This document shows positions 27,197 to 39,024 of a DNA stretch of 64,000 nucleotides, one piece after another. A model generated the notes under the pieces. It had not been told where the DNA came from and searched no databases. It saw nothing but the letters and a program-made list of their open reading frames with translations. The position numbers and the translations under genes are program-made. Every line of letters begins with the position of its first letter. Position 1 is the first letter of the stretch. The DNA is from an uncultured Nitrospiraceae bacterium (lineage in GTDB: Bacteria > Nitrospirota > Thermodesulfovibrionia > Thermodesulfovibrionales > Dissulfurispiraceae): NCBI GenBank assembly GCA_903822005.1, contig CAIJNL010000009.1, positions 24,186 to 88,185 of the forward strand. Reading direction: 5' to 3'.

Positions 27197-30100
27197 ATGA
27201 ACCCCTCTCGTATCTTCATTCTGCGGCCGGTTGCGACCGCACTCATTATGGTCGCCATTCTGCTGGCTGGGGCGATTGCATACTACCAGCTGCCTGTTTC
27301 TGCCCTGCCTCAGGTAGATTACCCGACCATTCAGGTGGCAACTTTTTATCCTGGTGCCAGCCCGGATGTCGTATCTTCTTCTATCACTGCTCCGCTCGAA
27401 AGGCAGTTCGGGCAGATGCCCGGACTGAGGCAGATGACATCAACCAGTTCAGGCGGCAGTTCGGTAATAACGCTCCAGTTCAGCCTTGACCTCAGCCTCG
27501 ATGTAGCTGAACAGCAGGTGCAGGCGGCCATCAACGCCTCAGGAACATTCCTCCCCAGAGACCTGCCGAATCCGCCTGTCTACAGCAAGGTAAATCCTGC
27601 GGATGCGCCGGTCATCACTTTGGCCCTGACTTCCAGCACCATGCCTCTGCCCCAGATAGAAGACCTTGCGGATACCAGGCTTGCACAGAAGATATCGCAG
27701 TTGTCCGGTGTCGGTCTTGTGACCATCAGCGGCGGACAGAGGCCTGCTGTGCGCGTTCAGGCAAACCCGACGGCGCTTGCGGCGTATGGGCTTACGCTCG
27801 AAGACGTGCGGGCCGCGCTGCAGACCGCTAACGTTAACCAGGCAAAGGGAGGCTTTGACGGTCACAGACAGTCATCGATAATAGGCGCGAATGATCAGCT
27901 GCTCTCAAGCAAGGATTATAAACCCCTGCTTGTTGCCTATCGCAACGGTGCGCCGATATTGCTGAGTGATGTAGCGGATGTTGTGGATGATGCCGAGAAT
28001 ATCAAGCAGGCAGCCTGGATGAATGAAGACCCCGCCGTTATAGTCAACATTCAGAGACAGCCCGGTTCGAATGTCATAGAGGTAGTGGACAGGATAAAAA
28101 AGCTGCTGCCCCAGATCGAACAGTCCCTGCCGTCATCCGTAAAGGTCTCGATTCTTACTGACCGGACCACAACCATCAGGACCTCTGTAGAAGATGTTCA
28201 GTTCGAACTGATGCTTGCTGTTGTCCTGGTCGTTATGGTCATATTCCTCTTCTTGCGTACTGTTGCTGCAACATCGATACCGAGCATTGCGGTGCCGTTG
28301 TCCATTGTAGGCACATTCGGGATCATGTATCTCCTCGACTTCAGCCTTAACAACCTTACCCTGATGGCACTCACAATTGCCACCGGTTTTGTTGTGGACG
28401 ATGCCATTGTAATGATCGAAAACATAAGCCGCTATATCGAACAGGGCGAGTCACCACTTGAGGCCGCTTTAAAAGGATCTGAACAGATAGCCTTCACAAT
28501 TATGTCATTGACCATATCCCTGATTGCTGTCCTGATTCCTCTTCTCTTTATGGGAGATGTTGTGGGCAGGCTCTTCCGCGAATTTGCCATTACCCTTGGA
28601 GTTACCATTGTAATCTCGGCCGTGGTCTCACTCACATTAACTCCGATGATGTGCGCCAAATTGCTCAAACACCAGCCGGCAGAGCAGCATAACAGGCTTT
28701 TTCGGAAATCCCAGGAGATATTCGACAGGATAATAGAATTTTACGGGAGGACGCTCAAATGGGTATTGGGCCGGCAGACTGCGACCCTGCTTGTAGCGGC
28801 CGCCACTCTGGTCTTTACTGTCCTTTTATACATCTGGATACCGAAGGGTTTTTTCCCTGTTCAGGACACGGGCATAATACTCGGCATTTCCGAGGCGCCG
28901 CAATGGACCTCATTCAATGCCATGGCCGAAAGGCAGCAGGCCCTTGCGAGGGTGATACTGCAGGACCCGGGAGTCAAGAGCCTTTCGTCTTTTATTGGTG
29001 TTGACGGAACCAATACAACACTCAATACCGGAAGGTTTCTGATCAATCTGAAGCCACTCTCCGAAAGCGGACTCGATGCTACCGGGGTCATACATCGTCT
29101 GCAGCCCGAGATCGAAAAACTCAAGGGCATAGCACTTTTTATGCAGCCTGTGCAGGACCTGACGGTCGAGAGCCGCGTAAGCAAGACCCAATACCAGTAC
29201 AGCCTCGAAGACCCCAACATCAAGGAGCTGAATTACTGGACACCCAAACTTGTTGAAGCATTACGGGAACTGCCCGAGCTGCGGGACGTGAGCAGCGACC
29301 AGCAGGACCAGGGCCTGCAGGTGTCCCTGAATATCGATCGCAATACAGCGTCGAGGCTGGGCATCACGCCGCAGATGATTGATGACACTCTTTATGACGC
29401 ATTCGGGCAGAGGCAGGTATCTACCATGTTTACACAGCTGAATCAGTACAGGGTGATCCTTGAGGTAAAGCCCGAATTCAGACAGAACCCCGAAAAGCTC
29501 AAGCACATATTCATCAGGGGAGCAGGCGGCGGGCAGGTGCCGCTGTCAGCCGTCGTAACCGCCAAAGAGACTACCGGCCAACTGATTATCAGCCATCAGG
29601 GACAGTTCCCTTCAACCACTCTGTCGTTCAATCTCTCACCTGGCTCTTCGCTTGGCGACGCTGTAAAGGCCATAGAAACGACTACGATTGAGCTGGGTAT
29701 GCCCGTCAGCATACGCGGCAGCTTCCAGGGAACGGCACAGGCATTTCAGTCATCGCTTGGGAATGAATCTCTGCTTATCCTTGCTGCACTTATAACGGTG
29801 TATATTGTGCTCGGTGTGCTGTACGAAAGCTACATCCATCCCATTACCATCTTGTCCACGCTGCCGTCTGCCGGGGTAGGGGCGCTGCTTGCATTGATCA
29901 TATGCCGCACAGAGTTCAGCGTGATAGCCTTGATAGGCATTATCCTGCTCATAGGTATCGTAAAGAAAAACGGCATTATGATGGTTGACTTCGCCCTTGA
30001 TGCAGAGCGTAAACATGGTGTGCCGCCGGTTGAGGCGATATACCAGGCCTGCCTGCTCAGATTCCGTCCCATCATGATGACGACTATGGCTGCGCTGCTT

Positions 30101-30325
30101 TCTGCCGTTCCGCTGGCACTTGGTACAGGCATGGGGTCGGAATTGAGGCATCCGCTTGGCATCTCCATAATAGGCGGACTTGTCATCAGCCAGGTCCTTA
30201 CCCTCTATACGACCCCGGTTATTTATCTCTGGTTTGATCGCCTGGCCTTGCGAGTTGGCAGGAAAAAACCAGCCGATGCGTCTGAAGGTGCACTGGGCAA
30301 ACCAGTTGAATCTGGAGAGAAATGA
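27197..30325 (+). CDS. RND multidrug efflux pump, MdtB-like
   Basis: A 1042-residue resistance-nodulation-division pump with 12 membrane helices and two large periplasmic loops. The N-terminus [18 protein letters not shown] and the proton-relay region [13 protein letters not shown] with its paired Asp residues in helix 4 are intact, so it should be a working proton-driven exporter of the HAE1 type. It is immediately followed by a second, different pump with a four-base overlap, the arrangement of MdtB and MdtC, which form mixed trimers. Confidence 0.88.
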   Translation: MNPSRIFILRPVATALIMVAILLAGAIAYYQLPVSALPQVDYPTIQVATFYPGASPDVVSSSITAPLERQFGQMPGLRQMTSTSSGGSSVITLQFSLDLSLDVAEQQVQAAINASGTFLPRDLPNPPVYSKVNPADAPVITLALTSSTMPLPQIEDLADTRLAQKISQLSGVGLVTISGGQRPAVRVQANPTALAAYGLTLEDVRAALQTANVNQAKGGFDGHRQSSIIGANDQLLSSKDYKPLLVAYRNGAPILLSDVADVVDDAENIKQAAWMNEDPAVIVNIQRQPGSNVIEVVDRIKKLLPQIEQSLPSSVKVSILTDRTTTIRTSVEDVQFELMLAVVLVVMVIFLFLRTVAATSIPSIAVPLSIVGTFGIMYLLDFSLNNLTLMALTIATGFVVDDAIVMIENISRYIEQGESPLEAALKGSEQIAFTIMSLTISLIAVLIPLLFMGDVVGRLFREFAITLGVTIVISAVVSLTLTPMMCAKLLKHQPAEQHNRLFRKSQEIFDRIIEFYGRTLKWVLGRQTATLLVAAATLVFTVLLYIWIPKGFFPVQDTGIILGISEAPQWTSFNAMAERQQALARVILQDPGVKSLSSFIGVDGTNTTLNTGRFLINLKPLSESGLDATGVIHRLQPEIEKLKGIALFMQPVQDLTVESRVSKTQYQYSLEDPNIKELNYWTPKLVEALRELPELRDVSSDQQDQGLQVSLNIDRNTASRLGITPQMIDDTLYDAFGQRQVSTMFTQLNQYRVILEVKPEFRQNPEKLKHIFIRGAGGGQVPLSAVVTAKETTGQLIISHQGQFPSTTLSFNLSPGSSLGDAVKAIETTTIELGMPVSIRGSFQGTAQAFQSSLGNESLLILAALITVYIVLGVLYESYIHPITILSTLPSAGVGALLALIICRTEFSVIALIGIILLIGIVKKNGIMMVDFALDAERKHGVPPVEAIYQACLLRFRPIMMTTMAALLSAVPLALGTGMGSELRHPLGISIIGGLVISQVLTLYTTPVIYLWFDRLALRVGRKKPADASEGALGKPVESGEK

Positions 30326-33300
30326 ATATCTCCGCGCCTTTCATAAAGAGGCCAGTTGCAACAACGCTGTTAACCATAGGTCTGGTACTTTCAGGTCTGG
30401 TTGCAGTCAGAACACTGCCGGTTTCTCCTCTTCCGCAGGTTGATTTCCCGACTATAAATGTATCTGCGGGTCTGCCCGGGGCCAGCCCCGAGACAATGGC
30501 TACAGCAGTGGCCGCGCCGCTTGAGCGCCAGTTTGCACATATTGCCGGCGTGACAGAAATGACCTCTTCCAGCGGACTGGGCAGCACCTCAATCACTCTG
30601 CAGTTCGAACTCAGCCGCGATATAGACGGGGCCGCAAGGGACGTTCAGGCCGCTATAAATGCGGCCAGGACTAATCTCCCTGCCAACCTGCCGAGTAATC
30701 CGCGCTACCGCAAGGTCAATCCGGCGGATGCGCCGGTACTGATACTGGCCCTGACATCGGATACGAGCAAGAGAGAAAATATGTATGACGTTGCCTCGAC
30801 TATCCTGGCGCAGAAACTTTCGCAGGTTGAAGGAGTGGGGCAGGTGTCTGTCGGCGGCAGCTCGCTGCCGTCTGTTCGCGTCGAGCTTAATCCGACTGCC
30901 CTGAATAAATACGGTATCGGACTGAACGATGTCAGCAGCGCGCTGAATGCAACTAATGCCAATAAACCAAAGGGTCAGCTTTCTGATGACTCGCGCACAT
31001 GGGAGATAAGGACAAACGATCAGATTTATACGGCGGCGGAATACAAACCTCTGATCATAACATACAGGTCGGGTGCGGCCGTACGGCTGGCAGATGTGGC
31101 TGATGTGCAGGATTCGGTTGAGGACCTCCGTAATTCCGGTCTTGTAAATGGGAAACCGGCTGTTATGGTAATCGTCTTCAGGCAGCCGGGCGCTAACATA
31201 ATCGATACAGTTGACCGGGTGCTTGCATTGTTGCCGCAGCTCGAGGCGTCATTGCCCGGCGCAGTAAAGCTGTCCGTGGTAAATGACCGCACCCCTTCGA
31301 TCCGCGGATCTCTTAAGGATGTCGAAATTACTCTCGTTATCTCGGCCGTTCTGGTAATACTCGTGGTGTTCATATTTTTAAGAAATATCAGGGCGACCCT
31401 GATACCCGCCATTGCGGTGCCTGTCTCGCTGATAGGCACCTTCGGCGTAATGTATCTGTTTAATTACAGTCTTGATAATCTCTCGCTGATGGCGCTGACT
31501 ATTGCTACCGGGTTTGTAGTGGATGATGCCATAGTGGTGCTCGAAAACATAACGCGGCATATGGAGCAGGGCATGTCTGCTGAAGAGGCTGCCTATCTTG
31601 GCGCGAAAGAGATCGGCTTCACTGTCCTGTCGATCAGCATATCACTTATTGCGGTCTTTATCCCGATACTCCTGATGGGAGGCATGCTTGGCCGCCTTTT
31701 CCGCGAGTTTGCGGTCACGCTTTCGGCCGCAATCATGATATCTCTAGTGGTTTCGTTGACAACTACGCCAATGATGTGCGCAAGGCTGTTGAAAAGCGAT
31801 AAAGGCGTGGAGCACGGATGGCTGTATAATAAGGGTGAGCGGGCATTCGACTGGCTGCACAAACATTATGAAACGACCCTGAAACGCGCACTTCAGCATC
31901 CGCTTCTTATGATTTCGCTGACAATCATAACAGTAGCGATCTTTGTCGTATTATTCATCAATATCCCAAAGGGATTATTTCCGCAGCAGGACACAGGCAG
32001 ACTGATGGGCTCCATACAGGCTTCGCAGGATATATCCTTTCAGGCAATGAACGAAAAGCTCAAGGCCATAGTTGATATTATTCAGGCCGATCCCGCTGTC
32101 GCAACCGTCGCCGCGTTCAGCGGAGGCGGATCCACTAGAAATACCGCAAGGATGTTCATAGCTCTGAAACCATATTCAGAGAGCAAGTTGAGAACGGATG
32201 AGGTGATAGCAAGGCTCCGCGGCAAGCTGGTGAGTGTGCCGGGGGCCCCTGCATATTTGCAGTCAGTACAGGACCTGCGGTTAGGCGGCAGGATGGGCGG
32301 CGCGCAATTCCAATACACGCTGCAGGGTGATAATCTTGACGAGCTTTTGACCTGGGCGCCGCGCATAGAGCAGCAATTACGCACGTTGCCCGGTATTGCC
32401 GACGTAAACAGCGATCAGCAGGACAAAGGCAGTCAGTCCCTGATAGTGATAGACCGCACTACCGCATCGCGCCTGGGCATTTCGACACAGGTGATAGATG
32501 AGACGCTCTATGGCGCCTTTGGACAGAAACAGGTTTCTGTCATGTATACCCTGCTCAACCAGTATCATGTAGTTATGGAGGTTGCACCGCAATACTGGCA
32601 GCGGCCCGAAACGCTTAGGGACATTTATGTAAGATCATCAACCGGCTCGCTTGTACCCCTGAGCGCGTTTTCTCATTTTGAGCCTACTCGTACTGCCCTT
32701 GCTGTTGCCCATCAGGGCCAGTTTCCTGCAGTAACTCTTTCTTTCAACCTCCCGTCCGGGACTGCTTTGGGCGACGCTGTTAATGCTATTGACGATGCTA
32801 CAGCTAAGATGGGGATCCCATCAACCATACGCGGTACATTTCAGGGTACTGCCCAGGTTTACCTCTCATCTCTCGCAGGTCTGCCATTACTGATACTTGC
32901 CGCGCTTATTGCAGTATATATCGTGCTCGGGGTGCTTTATGAAAGTTATATCCATCCTATAACGATCATATCAACGTTGCCCTCTGCCGGAGTCGGTGCC
33001 CTCCTTGCGCTTATGATATGCAACACAGAGCTCAGCATTATCGCCATGATCGGCCTGATTCTGCTAATTGGCATAGTAAAAAAGAATGGTATCATGATGG
33101 TTGATTTTGCTCTGGAAGCGGAACGCAAGGACGGTTCCAGGCCGGAAGATGCAATATTCCAGGCCTGCATGCTCAGGTTTCGTCCGATTATGATGACTAC
33201 AGCGGCTGCCCTGCTCGGGGCCTTGCCTCTCGCCATAGGCCTCGGAGTCGGAGGTGAGCTTCGCCGGCCTCTTGGAATCTCGATAGTCGGCGGTCTCATA

Positions 33301-33456
33301 TTCAGCCAGATGCTTACGCTATATACTACACCCGTTGTTTATCTCTACATGGACCGCTTCAGATTATGGATTGCGGAGAAAAGGGCCGCACGCGGAGGGA
33401 AATTGATAACTCTGAATATCTTTAACAGGCCTGGCCGGAACCGCAGAGATAAATAA
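30322..33456 (+). CDS. RND multidrug efflux pump, MdtC-like
   Basis: A 1044-residue paralogue of the preceding pump with the same RND landmarks: [19 protein letters not shown] at the start and the paired Asp relay [13 protein letters not shown] in helix 4. The start overlaps the previous stop (ATGA), so expression is coupled. The pair is most like MdtBC; substrates in those systems include bile salts and novobiocin, but nothing here fixes the substrate. Confidence 0.88.
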   Translation: MNISAPFIKRPVATTLLTIGLVLSGLVAVRTLPVSPLPQVDFPTINVSAGLPGASPETMATAVAAPLERQFAHIAGVTEMTSSSGLGSTSITLQFELSRDIDGAARDVQAAINAARTNLPANLPSNPRYRKVNPADAPVLILALTSDTSKRENMYDVASTILAQKLSQVEGVGQVSVGGSSLPSVRVELNPTALNKYGIGLNDVSSALNATNANKPKGQLSDDSRTWEIRTNDQIYTAAEYKPLIITYRSGAAVRLADVADVQDSVEDLRNSGLVNGKPAVMVIVFRQPGANIIDTVDRVLALLPQLEASLPGAVKLSVVNDRTPSIRGSLKDVEITLVISAVLVILVVFIFLRNIRATLIPAIAVPVSLIGTFGVMYLFNYSLDNLSLMALTIATGFVVDDAIVVLENITRHMEQGMSAEEAAYLGAKEIGFTVLSISISLIAVFIPILLMGGMLGRLFREFAVTLSAAIMISLVVSLTTTPMMCARLLKSDKGVEHGWLYNKGERAFDWLHKHYETTLKRALQHPLLMISLTIITVAIFVVLFINIPKGLFPQQDTGRLMGSIQASQDISFQAMNEKLKAIVDIIQADPAVATVAAFSGGGSTRNTARMFIALKPYSESKLRTDEVIARLRGKLVSVPGAPAYLQSVQDLRLGGRMGGAQFQYTLQGDNLDELLTWAPRIEQQLRTLPGIADVNSDQQDKGSQSLIVIDRTTASRLGISTQVIDETLYGAFGQKQVSVMYTLLNQYHVVMEVAPQYWQRPETLRDIYVRSSTGSLVPLSAFSHFEPTRTALAVAHQGQFPAVTLSFNLPSGTALGDAVNAIDDATAKMGIPSTIRGTFQGTAQVYLSSLAGLPLLILAALIAVYIVLGVLYESYIHPITIISTLPSAGVGALLALMICNTELSIIAMIGLILLIGIVKKNGIMMVDFALEAERKDGSRPEDAIFQACMLRFRPIMMTTAAALLGALPLAIGLGVGGELRRPLGISIVGGLIFSQMLTLYTTPVVYLYMDRFRLWIAEKRAARGGKLITLNIFNRPGRNRRDK

Positions 33457-33578
33457 TAATATGAATAGATTGAAAGGGCGTAATATCCTTTACGAAGGAC
33501 ATGTAAATTGAATTCATAGAAGTGGAAAGGTTAAGGTATAATTTGTTCAGGACATTTATCGTTATTTGGGAGAAAAAT

Positions 33579-35051
33579 GTGGAAAATGTTGAGCCGTTAT
33601 TTAACAGGCGCCGGGTGTCTATTTTACTGATATTATGCGGCATGCTGACTCTGCTGACCGGATGTGCCGTCGGCCCTGACTATGTCAGACCTACAGCCGA
33701 AACACCATCATCATTTAAAGAAAACGCGGGCTGGAAAGTGGCTGAGCCTCGTGATAATGGCATTAAGGGGAAATGGTGGGAGATATACAATGATCCGCAG
33801 CTGAACATGCTTGAAGAGCAGGTAATTGTTTCAAACCAGAACATTGCGGCGGCCGAGGCGCAGTTCCGTCAGGCGACAGCTATCGTTCAGGGTTCGCAGG
33901 CGGGGTTGTTTCCGGTGTTGGGGGCATCGGTTACTCCATCACGCTCCAGCAAGGCTATCGGATCCAGCAGCAGTCCATCCAGATCGAGGAGTACAACAAA
34001 TGATTTTCTTTTGACCGGTCTCATATCATGGGAACTTGACGTATGGGGCAAGATTCGCAGGACAGTAGAATCAAACGAGGCAAGTGCCCAGGCCAGCGCA
34101 GCTGACCTCGAGGCTATACGCCTGAGCATACAGGCCACACTCGCGCAGAACTATTTCCAGTTGCGAACGCTGGACGCACAGAAACAGCTGTTTGATGTCA
34201 CGATCAGCGAATACCAAAAAAATCTCGAGCTGACGAAGAACCGTTATGTCGGAGGAGTTGCTGCAAAATCGGATGTTCTTAAGGCCGAAACACAACTTAA
34301 AACAACCCAGGCACAGGCAATCGACATCCGCATTCAGCGCGCCCAACTCGAACACGCCATTGCAACTCTAATTGGAAAACCAGCGTCATCTTTCTCAATA
34401 CCATTTTCTCCTCTTGCATCAATCCCGCCGAATATACCGGCAGGGATACCCTCTGATCTCCTCGAACGGAGATCAGATATTGCCGGAGCTGAGAGGCGTA
34501 TGGCTGCTGCGAATGCCCTAATAGGTGTTGCGAAGGCGGCTTACTATCCTGCAATAACGCTGAATGGATCGGGCGGATTCGATGCTGCTACGCTGTCGAA
34601 ATGGCTTGTATGGCCGAGCCGTTTCTGGTCTATAGGTTCAACTGCAGCGGAGACAATTCTCGATTTCGGGGTGCGGAGCGCTCATACCGACCAGGCGATT
34701 GCTGCCTATGATGCCAGCGTTGCTGCATATCGACAGGCAGTATTAACCGGCTTCCAGGAGGTAGAAGACAACCTGGCTGCCCTGAGGATACTCGAAGAAG
34801 AAGCCGCAATGCAGGACGAAGCTGTTAGGGCGGCCAAGCAATCAGTTGCCGTCAGTATCAATCAATACAAGTCAGGCATAATCAGTTATCTTGACGTTGT
34901 GACTGTCCTGGCCATTGCACAGGGCAATGAACAGACTGCCATCGGTATTAACGGCCGGCGCATGGCTGCGAGTGTGCTTCTTATAAAGGCCCTTGGAGGA
35001 GGCTGGGATTCTGCTGCCGCATCAGCTGATAAAGGCAATAGAGTAAAATAA
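33579..35051 (+). CDS. Outer-membrane efflux lipoprotein, NodT/OprM family
   Basis: A TolC-type channel protein of about 490 residues that completes the tripartite pump. The lipobox LTGC near residue 28 is followed by the NodT-family start AVGPDYVRPTAETPSSF. Two outer-membrane-efflux repeats follow, the first with ISWELDVWGKIRRTVESNEASAQASAADL and the second with LLERRSDIAGAERRMAAANALIGVAKAAYYPAITL. I prefer the GTG at 33579 because GGGAG lies seven bases before it; the frame also allows a GTG at 33522 without a ribosome site. Confidence 0.86.
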   Translation: MENVEPLFNRRRVSILLILCGMLTLLTGCAVGPDYVRPTAETPSSFKENAGWKVAEPRDNGIKGKWWEIYNDPQLNMLEEQVIVSNQNIAAAEAQFRQATAIVQGSQAGLFPVLGASVTPSRSSKAIGSSSSPSRSRSTTNDFLLTGLISWELDVWGKIRRTVESNEASAQASAADLEAIRLSIQATLAQNYFQLRTLDAQKQLFDVTISEYQKNLELTKNRYVGGVAAKSDVLKAETQLKTTQAQAIDIRIQRAQLEHAIATLIGKPASSFSIPFSPLASIPPNIPAGIPSDLLERRSDIAGAERRMAAANALIGVAKAAYYPAITLNGSGGFDAATLSKWLVWPSRFWSIGSTAAETILDFGVRSAHTDQAIAAYDASVAAYRQAVLTGFQEVEDNLAALRILEEEAAMQDEAVRAAKQSVAVSINQYKSGIISYLDVVTVLAIAQGNEQTAIGINGRRMAASVLLIKALGGGWDSAAASADKGNRVK

Positions 35052-35106
35052 GCAAGGCCGAAAACAGTGGATTAGAACAAGCCGGTTGCAACGTCTGACC
35101 TAATAG

Positions 35107-36336
35107 TTAAGACCGAGCAGGGGACTTTTTGACTGCAGGTATTCTCGCAGTCAGCTCTTTTATAGAAATATTGTTCTTTTCGGATATCAGTTTCAGGTCC
35201 TCGTATTCTGGCGTGGAAGTAACTATCATTCCCTTATGGCGGGATATTTTGTAACGCACTGTGCCAAATTCGGTTTTAACCTTTATTGTTTCCCTTGCCA
35301 GTATGTTTCTATGAGCGCTCTGGAACCGGATTCCGATTGTGGTAGTTTCGGAAAAGAGGACTGAAGAAATCCTGTCCATGTCCTGTTCAGTTGTTATTAC
35401 CGTGAGCTTTATGGCCGGGCGGCCCTTTTTCATGATTATATTTTCCAGGAACACATCGAGGGCCCCGGCTGAGAAGAGCCGGTTCATAACGGTCTCATAA
35501 TACTGGGGGTTCATGTCGTCTATATTGGTTTCGAGTACCATGACCTTGTCATTCTCACAGCCTTCTGACGGCTTGATGTTTGACGGTTCGGTGCCTATGA
35601 GAATCCTCAGGGCATTAGGCATGCCGGCGATTTCCCTGCTTCCCGCACCGTAGCCGATATGTTCAATAGCCATAACCGGCAAGGGACCTGTTGATGACGC
35701 CAGTTCTTTCACGAGAGATGCTCCTGTAGGCGTTGCAAGTTCAAACTGTACGCCTGAAGAGTAAATGGGCAGACCTTTTAGCAGGACAGCCGTAGCCGGG
35801 GCCGGAACAGGAAGAATCCCGTGCGCTGTCTTTACCGTGCCCTGGCCGGTATTTATAGGTGACGTAATTATTTTTTTAACTCCAAGAAGGTCCAGGCCGA
35901 TCAGTGTGCCGAATATATCCACCATGCAGTCAACGGCGCCGAGTTCATGCAGGTGGACCTGCTCAACGGGTTCTCCATGGACTGCTGCTTCGGCCTCAAA
36001 CAGGCGGCGGAATATCTCAAGGCCTTTCTTTTTTATGGATGGATCAAGCTCCGAATTCTTAATAAGCCTCTGAACATCCTTCCACTTTCGTGCATCTGAA
36101 TGGCGGTGATGATGGTGATCGTGGTGATGATCTGCCTTTTTTTTGATGACAACGTCTACTTTTGTTGCGGCGATGCCGCTGCGCTTAACTTTTTTGGCAG
36201 AGATAGTATAGCCGTCCAGGGCGAGCTTCTTCAGTTCGCTTCTGATCCTGCTTATGCTTGCACCTGCATCCACGAGTGCGCCGAGGCACATATCACCACT
36301 TATTCCTGACGAGCAATCCAGATAGGCTGTTTTCAT
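35107..36336 (-). CDS. larC: Nickel-pincer cofactor synthesis protein LarC (nickel insertion)
   Basis: A 409-residue LarC/DUF111 protein that inserts nickel into the pyridinium bis-thiocarboxylate nucleotide cofactor of lactate racemase-type enzymes. The start YLDCSSGISGDMCLGALVDAG and the block HLHELGAVDCMVDIFG are family markers. A histidine-rich stretch near residue 72 (mostly His and Asp) suits nickel binding. It is one uninterrupted frame, unlike species where LarC is split by a programmed frameshift. No larB, larE or larA is in the window. Confidence 0.9.
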   Translation of the reverse strand: MKTAYLDCSSGISGDMCLGALVDAGASISRIRSELKKLALDGYTISAKKVKRSGIAATKVDVVIKKKADHHHDHHHHRHSDARKWKDVQRLIKNSELDPSIKKKGLEIFRRLFEAEAAVHGEPVEQVHLHELGAVDCMVDIFGTLIGLDLLGVKKIITSPINTGQGTVKTAHGILPVPAPATAVLLKGLPIYSSGVQFELATPTGASLVKELASSTGPLPVMAIEHIGYGAGSREIAGMPNALRILIGTEPSNIKPSEGCENDKVMVLETNIDDMNPQYYETVMNRLFSAGALDVFLENIIMKKGRPAIKLTVITTEQDMDRISSVLFSETTTIGIRFQSAHRNILARETIKVKTEFGTVRYKISRHKGMIVTSTPEYEDLKLISEKNNISIKELTARIPAVKKSPARS

Positions 36337-36501
36337 CCATTTATTTTACATGTAAATGATCAGAATGGAAAGATGTTTGCGCTTGTGATAATGTGCGCAA
36401 AAAAAAAGACTTGCATATCCTATGGCAGTATTTGATAAAATAACCTTCCGAAAAAATGGCCGCAATCATTCCGCGGTTTGTTTCTAAAGACTGCCAACGG
36501 T

Positions 36502-36507
36502 TATAAT
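36502..36507 (+). promoter_or_regulatory. Candidate -10 box for tRNA-Thr
   Basis: A perfect TATAAT lies 14 bases before the tRNA start. The -35 is poor (TTGTTT at 18-base spacing). Confidence 0.4.
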
Positions 36508-36520
36508 ATTCGGGTTCTAT

Positions 36521-36593
36521 GCCACCTTAGCTCAGCTGGTAGAGCAATTGATTCGTAATCAGTAGGTCGCCGGTTCGACTCCGGCAGGTGGCT
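36521..36593 (+). tRNA. tRNA-Thr (anticodon CGT)
   Basis: A cloverleaf can be drawn in full. The 7-bp acceptor stem pairs GCCACCT with AGGTGGC, the D arm is GCTC ... GAGC, and the anticodon stem-loop is ATTGA-TTCGTAA-TCAGT, giving CGT. The T arm is GCCGG-TTCGACT-CCGGC. The discriminator base is T and CCA is not encoded. A T run follows directly and may end transcription. It decodes ACG. It marks the border between conserved and accessory DNA. Confidence 0.95.
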
Positions 36594-37132
36594 TTTTCTC
36601 TTCTTGAAGTCAATAGGTTAAATGTTCCAATATCAGCGACAAAAGTGACTTCTCATATTTCTCTTATATTCTTAAATTTCGCTAAAATTTCTCGGGGCCA
36701 TACTGGGTCAAAACTGAAGCGGAAAGTGCGATTAATTTACGCTACAGAATTGGTTCGCATCAAGATGTAATCAGATGACGGGGCAAAGGGTGAAAGCAGT
36801 GTTTCTATTTGATTGACCGTGCGAACTATTTCGCGAATCCTTTATGTCGGGGAAAATGCTAAAACATGGGTAATTAATGGGCATGACCTATAGAAAGCTC
36901 TTATAAAGCAATATCATACGCAAGGCAGTTAAGTTTCCAAACTGGGTGTCACGAGATCTTGCTGGGCCTTCCCGCTGCCTTATGTGAAAATCTATTCGAA
37001 ATGCTATTGAAAGGTGTAGAACTTTCTGCTACAGTTGCTGTAACGAGATAATAACTGGCCGCAACTTGCGTTCTTCTATGGAATGCGCTTAGTGTGAGGG
37101 CTGTATATGCCCAATTTACATAGGGGGCGCAA
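36594..37132. other. 539-base stretch after the tRNA with no supported gene
   Basis: AT-rich DNA with no frame that has a convincing start and composition. I found no copy of the tRNA 3' end and no integrase, although a tRNA edge is a common integration site. Confidence 0.5.
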
Positions 37133-37351
37133 ATGTACTCATGGGGAAAGTGGCTGTCGTACTTGATAGGGATGGTCTTCGGTTTCGGTATTGGGGGGAT
37201 CATTGGAGGATTGCTCGGGGAGGCCATGAAGAAATATAATATCCTAGATCAAGCTGATAAGGACTATTGGCCTTCACTGTTAGGTTTACTATTCGGTGGT
37301 GCTGGCTTTGGTGCAGGGATTTATATCGTCACGAAGATTTTCGGAGACTAA
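37133..37351 (+). CDS. Small glycine-rich two-helix membrane protein
   Basis: A 72-residue protein with two hydrophobic helices, each rich in Gly (FGFGIGGIIGGLLGEAM and LLGLLFGGAGFGAGIYIV), separated by a short charged loop. The glycine spacing allows tight helix packing, as in glycine-zipper membrane proteins. GGGGG before the ATG is a plausible ribosome site. I do not recognise the family. It is the first gene of the accessory region. Confidence 0.55.
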   Translation: MYSWGKWLSYLIGMVFGFGIGGIIGGLLGEAMKKYNILDQADKDYWPSLLGLLFGGAGFGAGIYIVTKIFGD

Positions 37352-37524
37352 GTTTACTTATCATGGCATGTCGATCATAGGTGAAGAGAAAGGAGATATT
37401 TTTTCGGCATACCCTTATAAAATCCAGCGGATGGGGATGCTTTTTTTTCTTTCTTTCTTCTTCTTGCCCTTGGTTCGCTGCCGCTGAGCTTAACGTTCGG
37501 CCGTTTATCTTGAAAGGAGAAAAG

Positions 37525-37959
37525 ATGAAATTCTTGACCCTGGTTCTTTCCATCTCTTTCATTGTATTGATCGGCAATTGCTCTCAACAAATGGCCAGTG
37601 GTAATTCTAATGTGAATGATTCGATCTTCCAGTCCTATGGATTTCCCGCACACCCTAACCTAACCCATTTATGCACTGAATATGTTTATGGATTAGACAA
37701 CCACATAACATGGGATGCTTTTGTTTCTCCTGCCAAGCCATCTGAGCTTGTGGATTACTATCGTCGGAAGTTGGGAGATGCCGGATTTACAAGAGAAGGT
37801 GAGGGTGGTTCATGGAGGCGTCCCGCTGATGCTACTCAGCCGCAGGCAGTAATGAATATTATGGCGATTGGGACAGATAACCCTTCTCGCAATTGCAAGA
37901 AGAAGCCGCCTTCTGATTCACGCGCTATTATCATCATCTCCCGAATGAATAAGCGCTAA
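37525..37959 (+). CDS. Exported hypothetical protein
   Basis: A 144-residue protein with an N-terminal signal sequence (KFLTLVLSISFIVLIGNCSQQ). The Cys after IGN makes lipidation possible but the lipobox is imperfect. The mature part contains SPAKPSELVDYYRRKLGDAGFTREGEGGSWRRP, which looks like a small alpha/beta domain I cannot name. The ATG at 37525 has an excellent AAAGGAG site; the longer upstream frame lacks one. Confidence 0.6.
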   Translation: MKFLTLVLSISFIVLIGNCSQQMASGNSNVNDSIFQSYGFPAHPNLTHLCTEYVYGLDNHITWDAFVSPAKPSELVDYYRRKLGDAGFTREGEGGSWRRPADATQPQAVMNIMAIGTDNPSRNCKKKPPSDSRAIIIISRMNKR

Positions 37960-38116
37960 ATCTATTGATTCTGAAGATATTCTTGACATGCTGCAGACGT
38001 TTCTCCAGTCTTTTTACATCATCCTGACGTCCCAATTGAGACGCTAATGTAATTGAAGCGTAAAATGCTTCTTTTGCGCGCGAATAGCATCCTGTGGGGT
38101 TCCTCGAGTCATACAT
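37934..38116 (-). pseudogene. Possible remnant of a helical protein gene
   Basis: On the minus strand a frame of about 75 codons (open from near 38157) encodes RSVAASYDEMYDSRNPTGC and a run of charged helical residues ending in VKRLEKRLQHVKNIFR. The composition is protein-like, but there is no ribosome site and no ATG before 38116. It overlaps the end of the gene on the other strand. It could be the C-terminal relic of a longer gene or a short real gene. Confidence 0.35.
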
Positions 38117-38442
38117 TTCGTCATATGAGGCAGCGACAGACCGTTTTAAGGCTCTCTATAAAGTAGTATACTGAATTCGGTAACTTTTGATAACCCGGTG
38201 AACGTATGCGCAGCGGTGCGGAGAGTTGCTACGCCCACAAACCTGAACTGCTCCCTCGGCTTCCGCGTTGCCTTCTCCGCTCGGTAGTTATTTTCTGAGT
38301 TCTGGTATTCTATTTTCAGCCGTGCCAGGTTGGGGACAGGGTCTATGCTCCTGTCCGAGATGAAATATTTGGGGAGGGGAATCAGCAAAGAGTCGCTGAT
38401 GATAAATATTATAACGATGATAACTATTGTGGAGGGAACACC

Positions 38443-38889
38443 ATGTTGAAGCGAATATTGATAATTTACTTGATACTGTGTGCAATTGCACTGGTGTATG
38501 GCGAGGCTTCGATTGTTTGTGCCCAGTGGGGTGGCCTGCCCAAGACCTCACAGCCGCCGCAGCCACCTCCAAGGCCGATACTGACTCTTCCAGAGAACCC
38601 ATTGCAATCGCCACTGGGCAATATCCCGTCGGCACCAAAGGTCAATACAGATACCAGCCGAAGGGATTCCGCAACAGGCAGCGGTAATAATAATTCGGCG
38701 GTTGAGAAAGGCAGGGAAGGGACTCGCTCGATGCCAGTCCCCATAGCAGAACCGGTTTCACCACCGACTGCTGTCAAAAACCCAACACCTATCCAAGTGC
38801 CCGAGTCATCTAATTCGAAAATGCCTTGGATCATTGTTGCTGGATTAATAGCGATCATCGCTTTTCTCGTCGGTCGACGTACACGGTAG
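38443..38889 (+). CDS. Proline-rich exported protein with C-terminal membrane anchor
   Basis: A 148-residue protein: an N-terminal signal (ILIIYLILCAIALVYGEASIVCA), a long low-complexity linker rich in Pro, Ser and Asn, then a C-terminal helix WIIVAGLIAIIAFLVG followed by RRTR. That end resembles a stop-transfer or sorting-type tail (hydrophobic helix plus basic cluster), without a recognisable LPXTG or PEP motif. A strong GGAGGG ribosome site precedes the ATG. The function is unknown. Confidence 0.6.
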   Translation: MLKRILIIYLILCAIALVYGEASIVCAQWGGLPKTSQPPQPPPRPILTLPENPLQSPLGNIPSAPKVNTDTSRRDSATGSGNNNSAVEKGREGTRSMPVPIAEPVSPPTAVKNPTPIQVPESSNSKMPWIIVAGLIAIIAFLVGRRTR

Positions 38890-39024
38890 CGTAGAACCGA
38901 AAAAAGTTAAATGTAGGAAATTGATATTCCATTTGGCGAATTCGGCATGGCCATTCCCTTAAAAGGAAATAATGCAGTCATCTAAGAATAAGCGGAAACC
39001 AGCAGGCTAAGGATTGTCCAGAGG

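Noticed and set aside
36521..36593. Integrative element inserted at the tRNA 3' end
   Set aside because: No integrase gene and no second copy of the tRNA 3' sequence could be found in the window.
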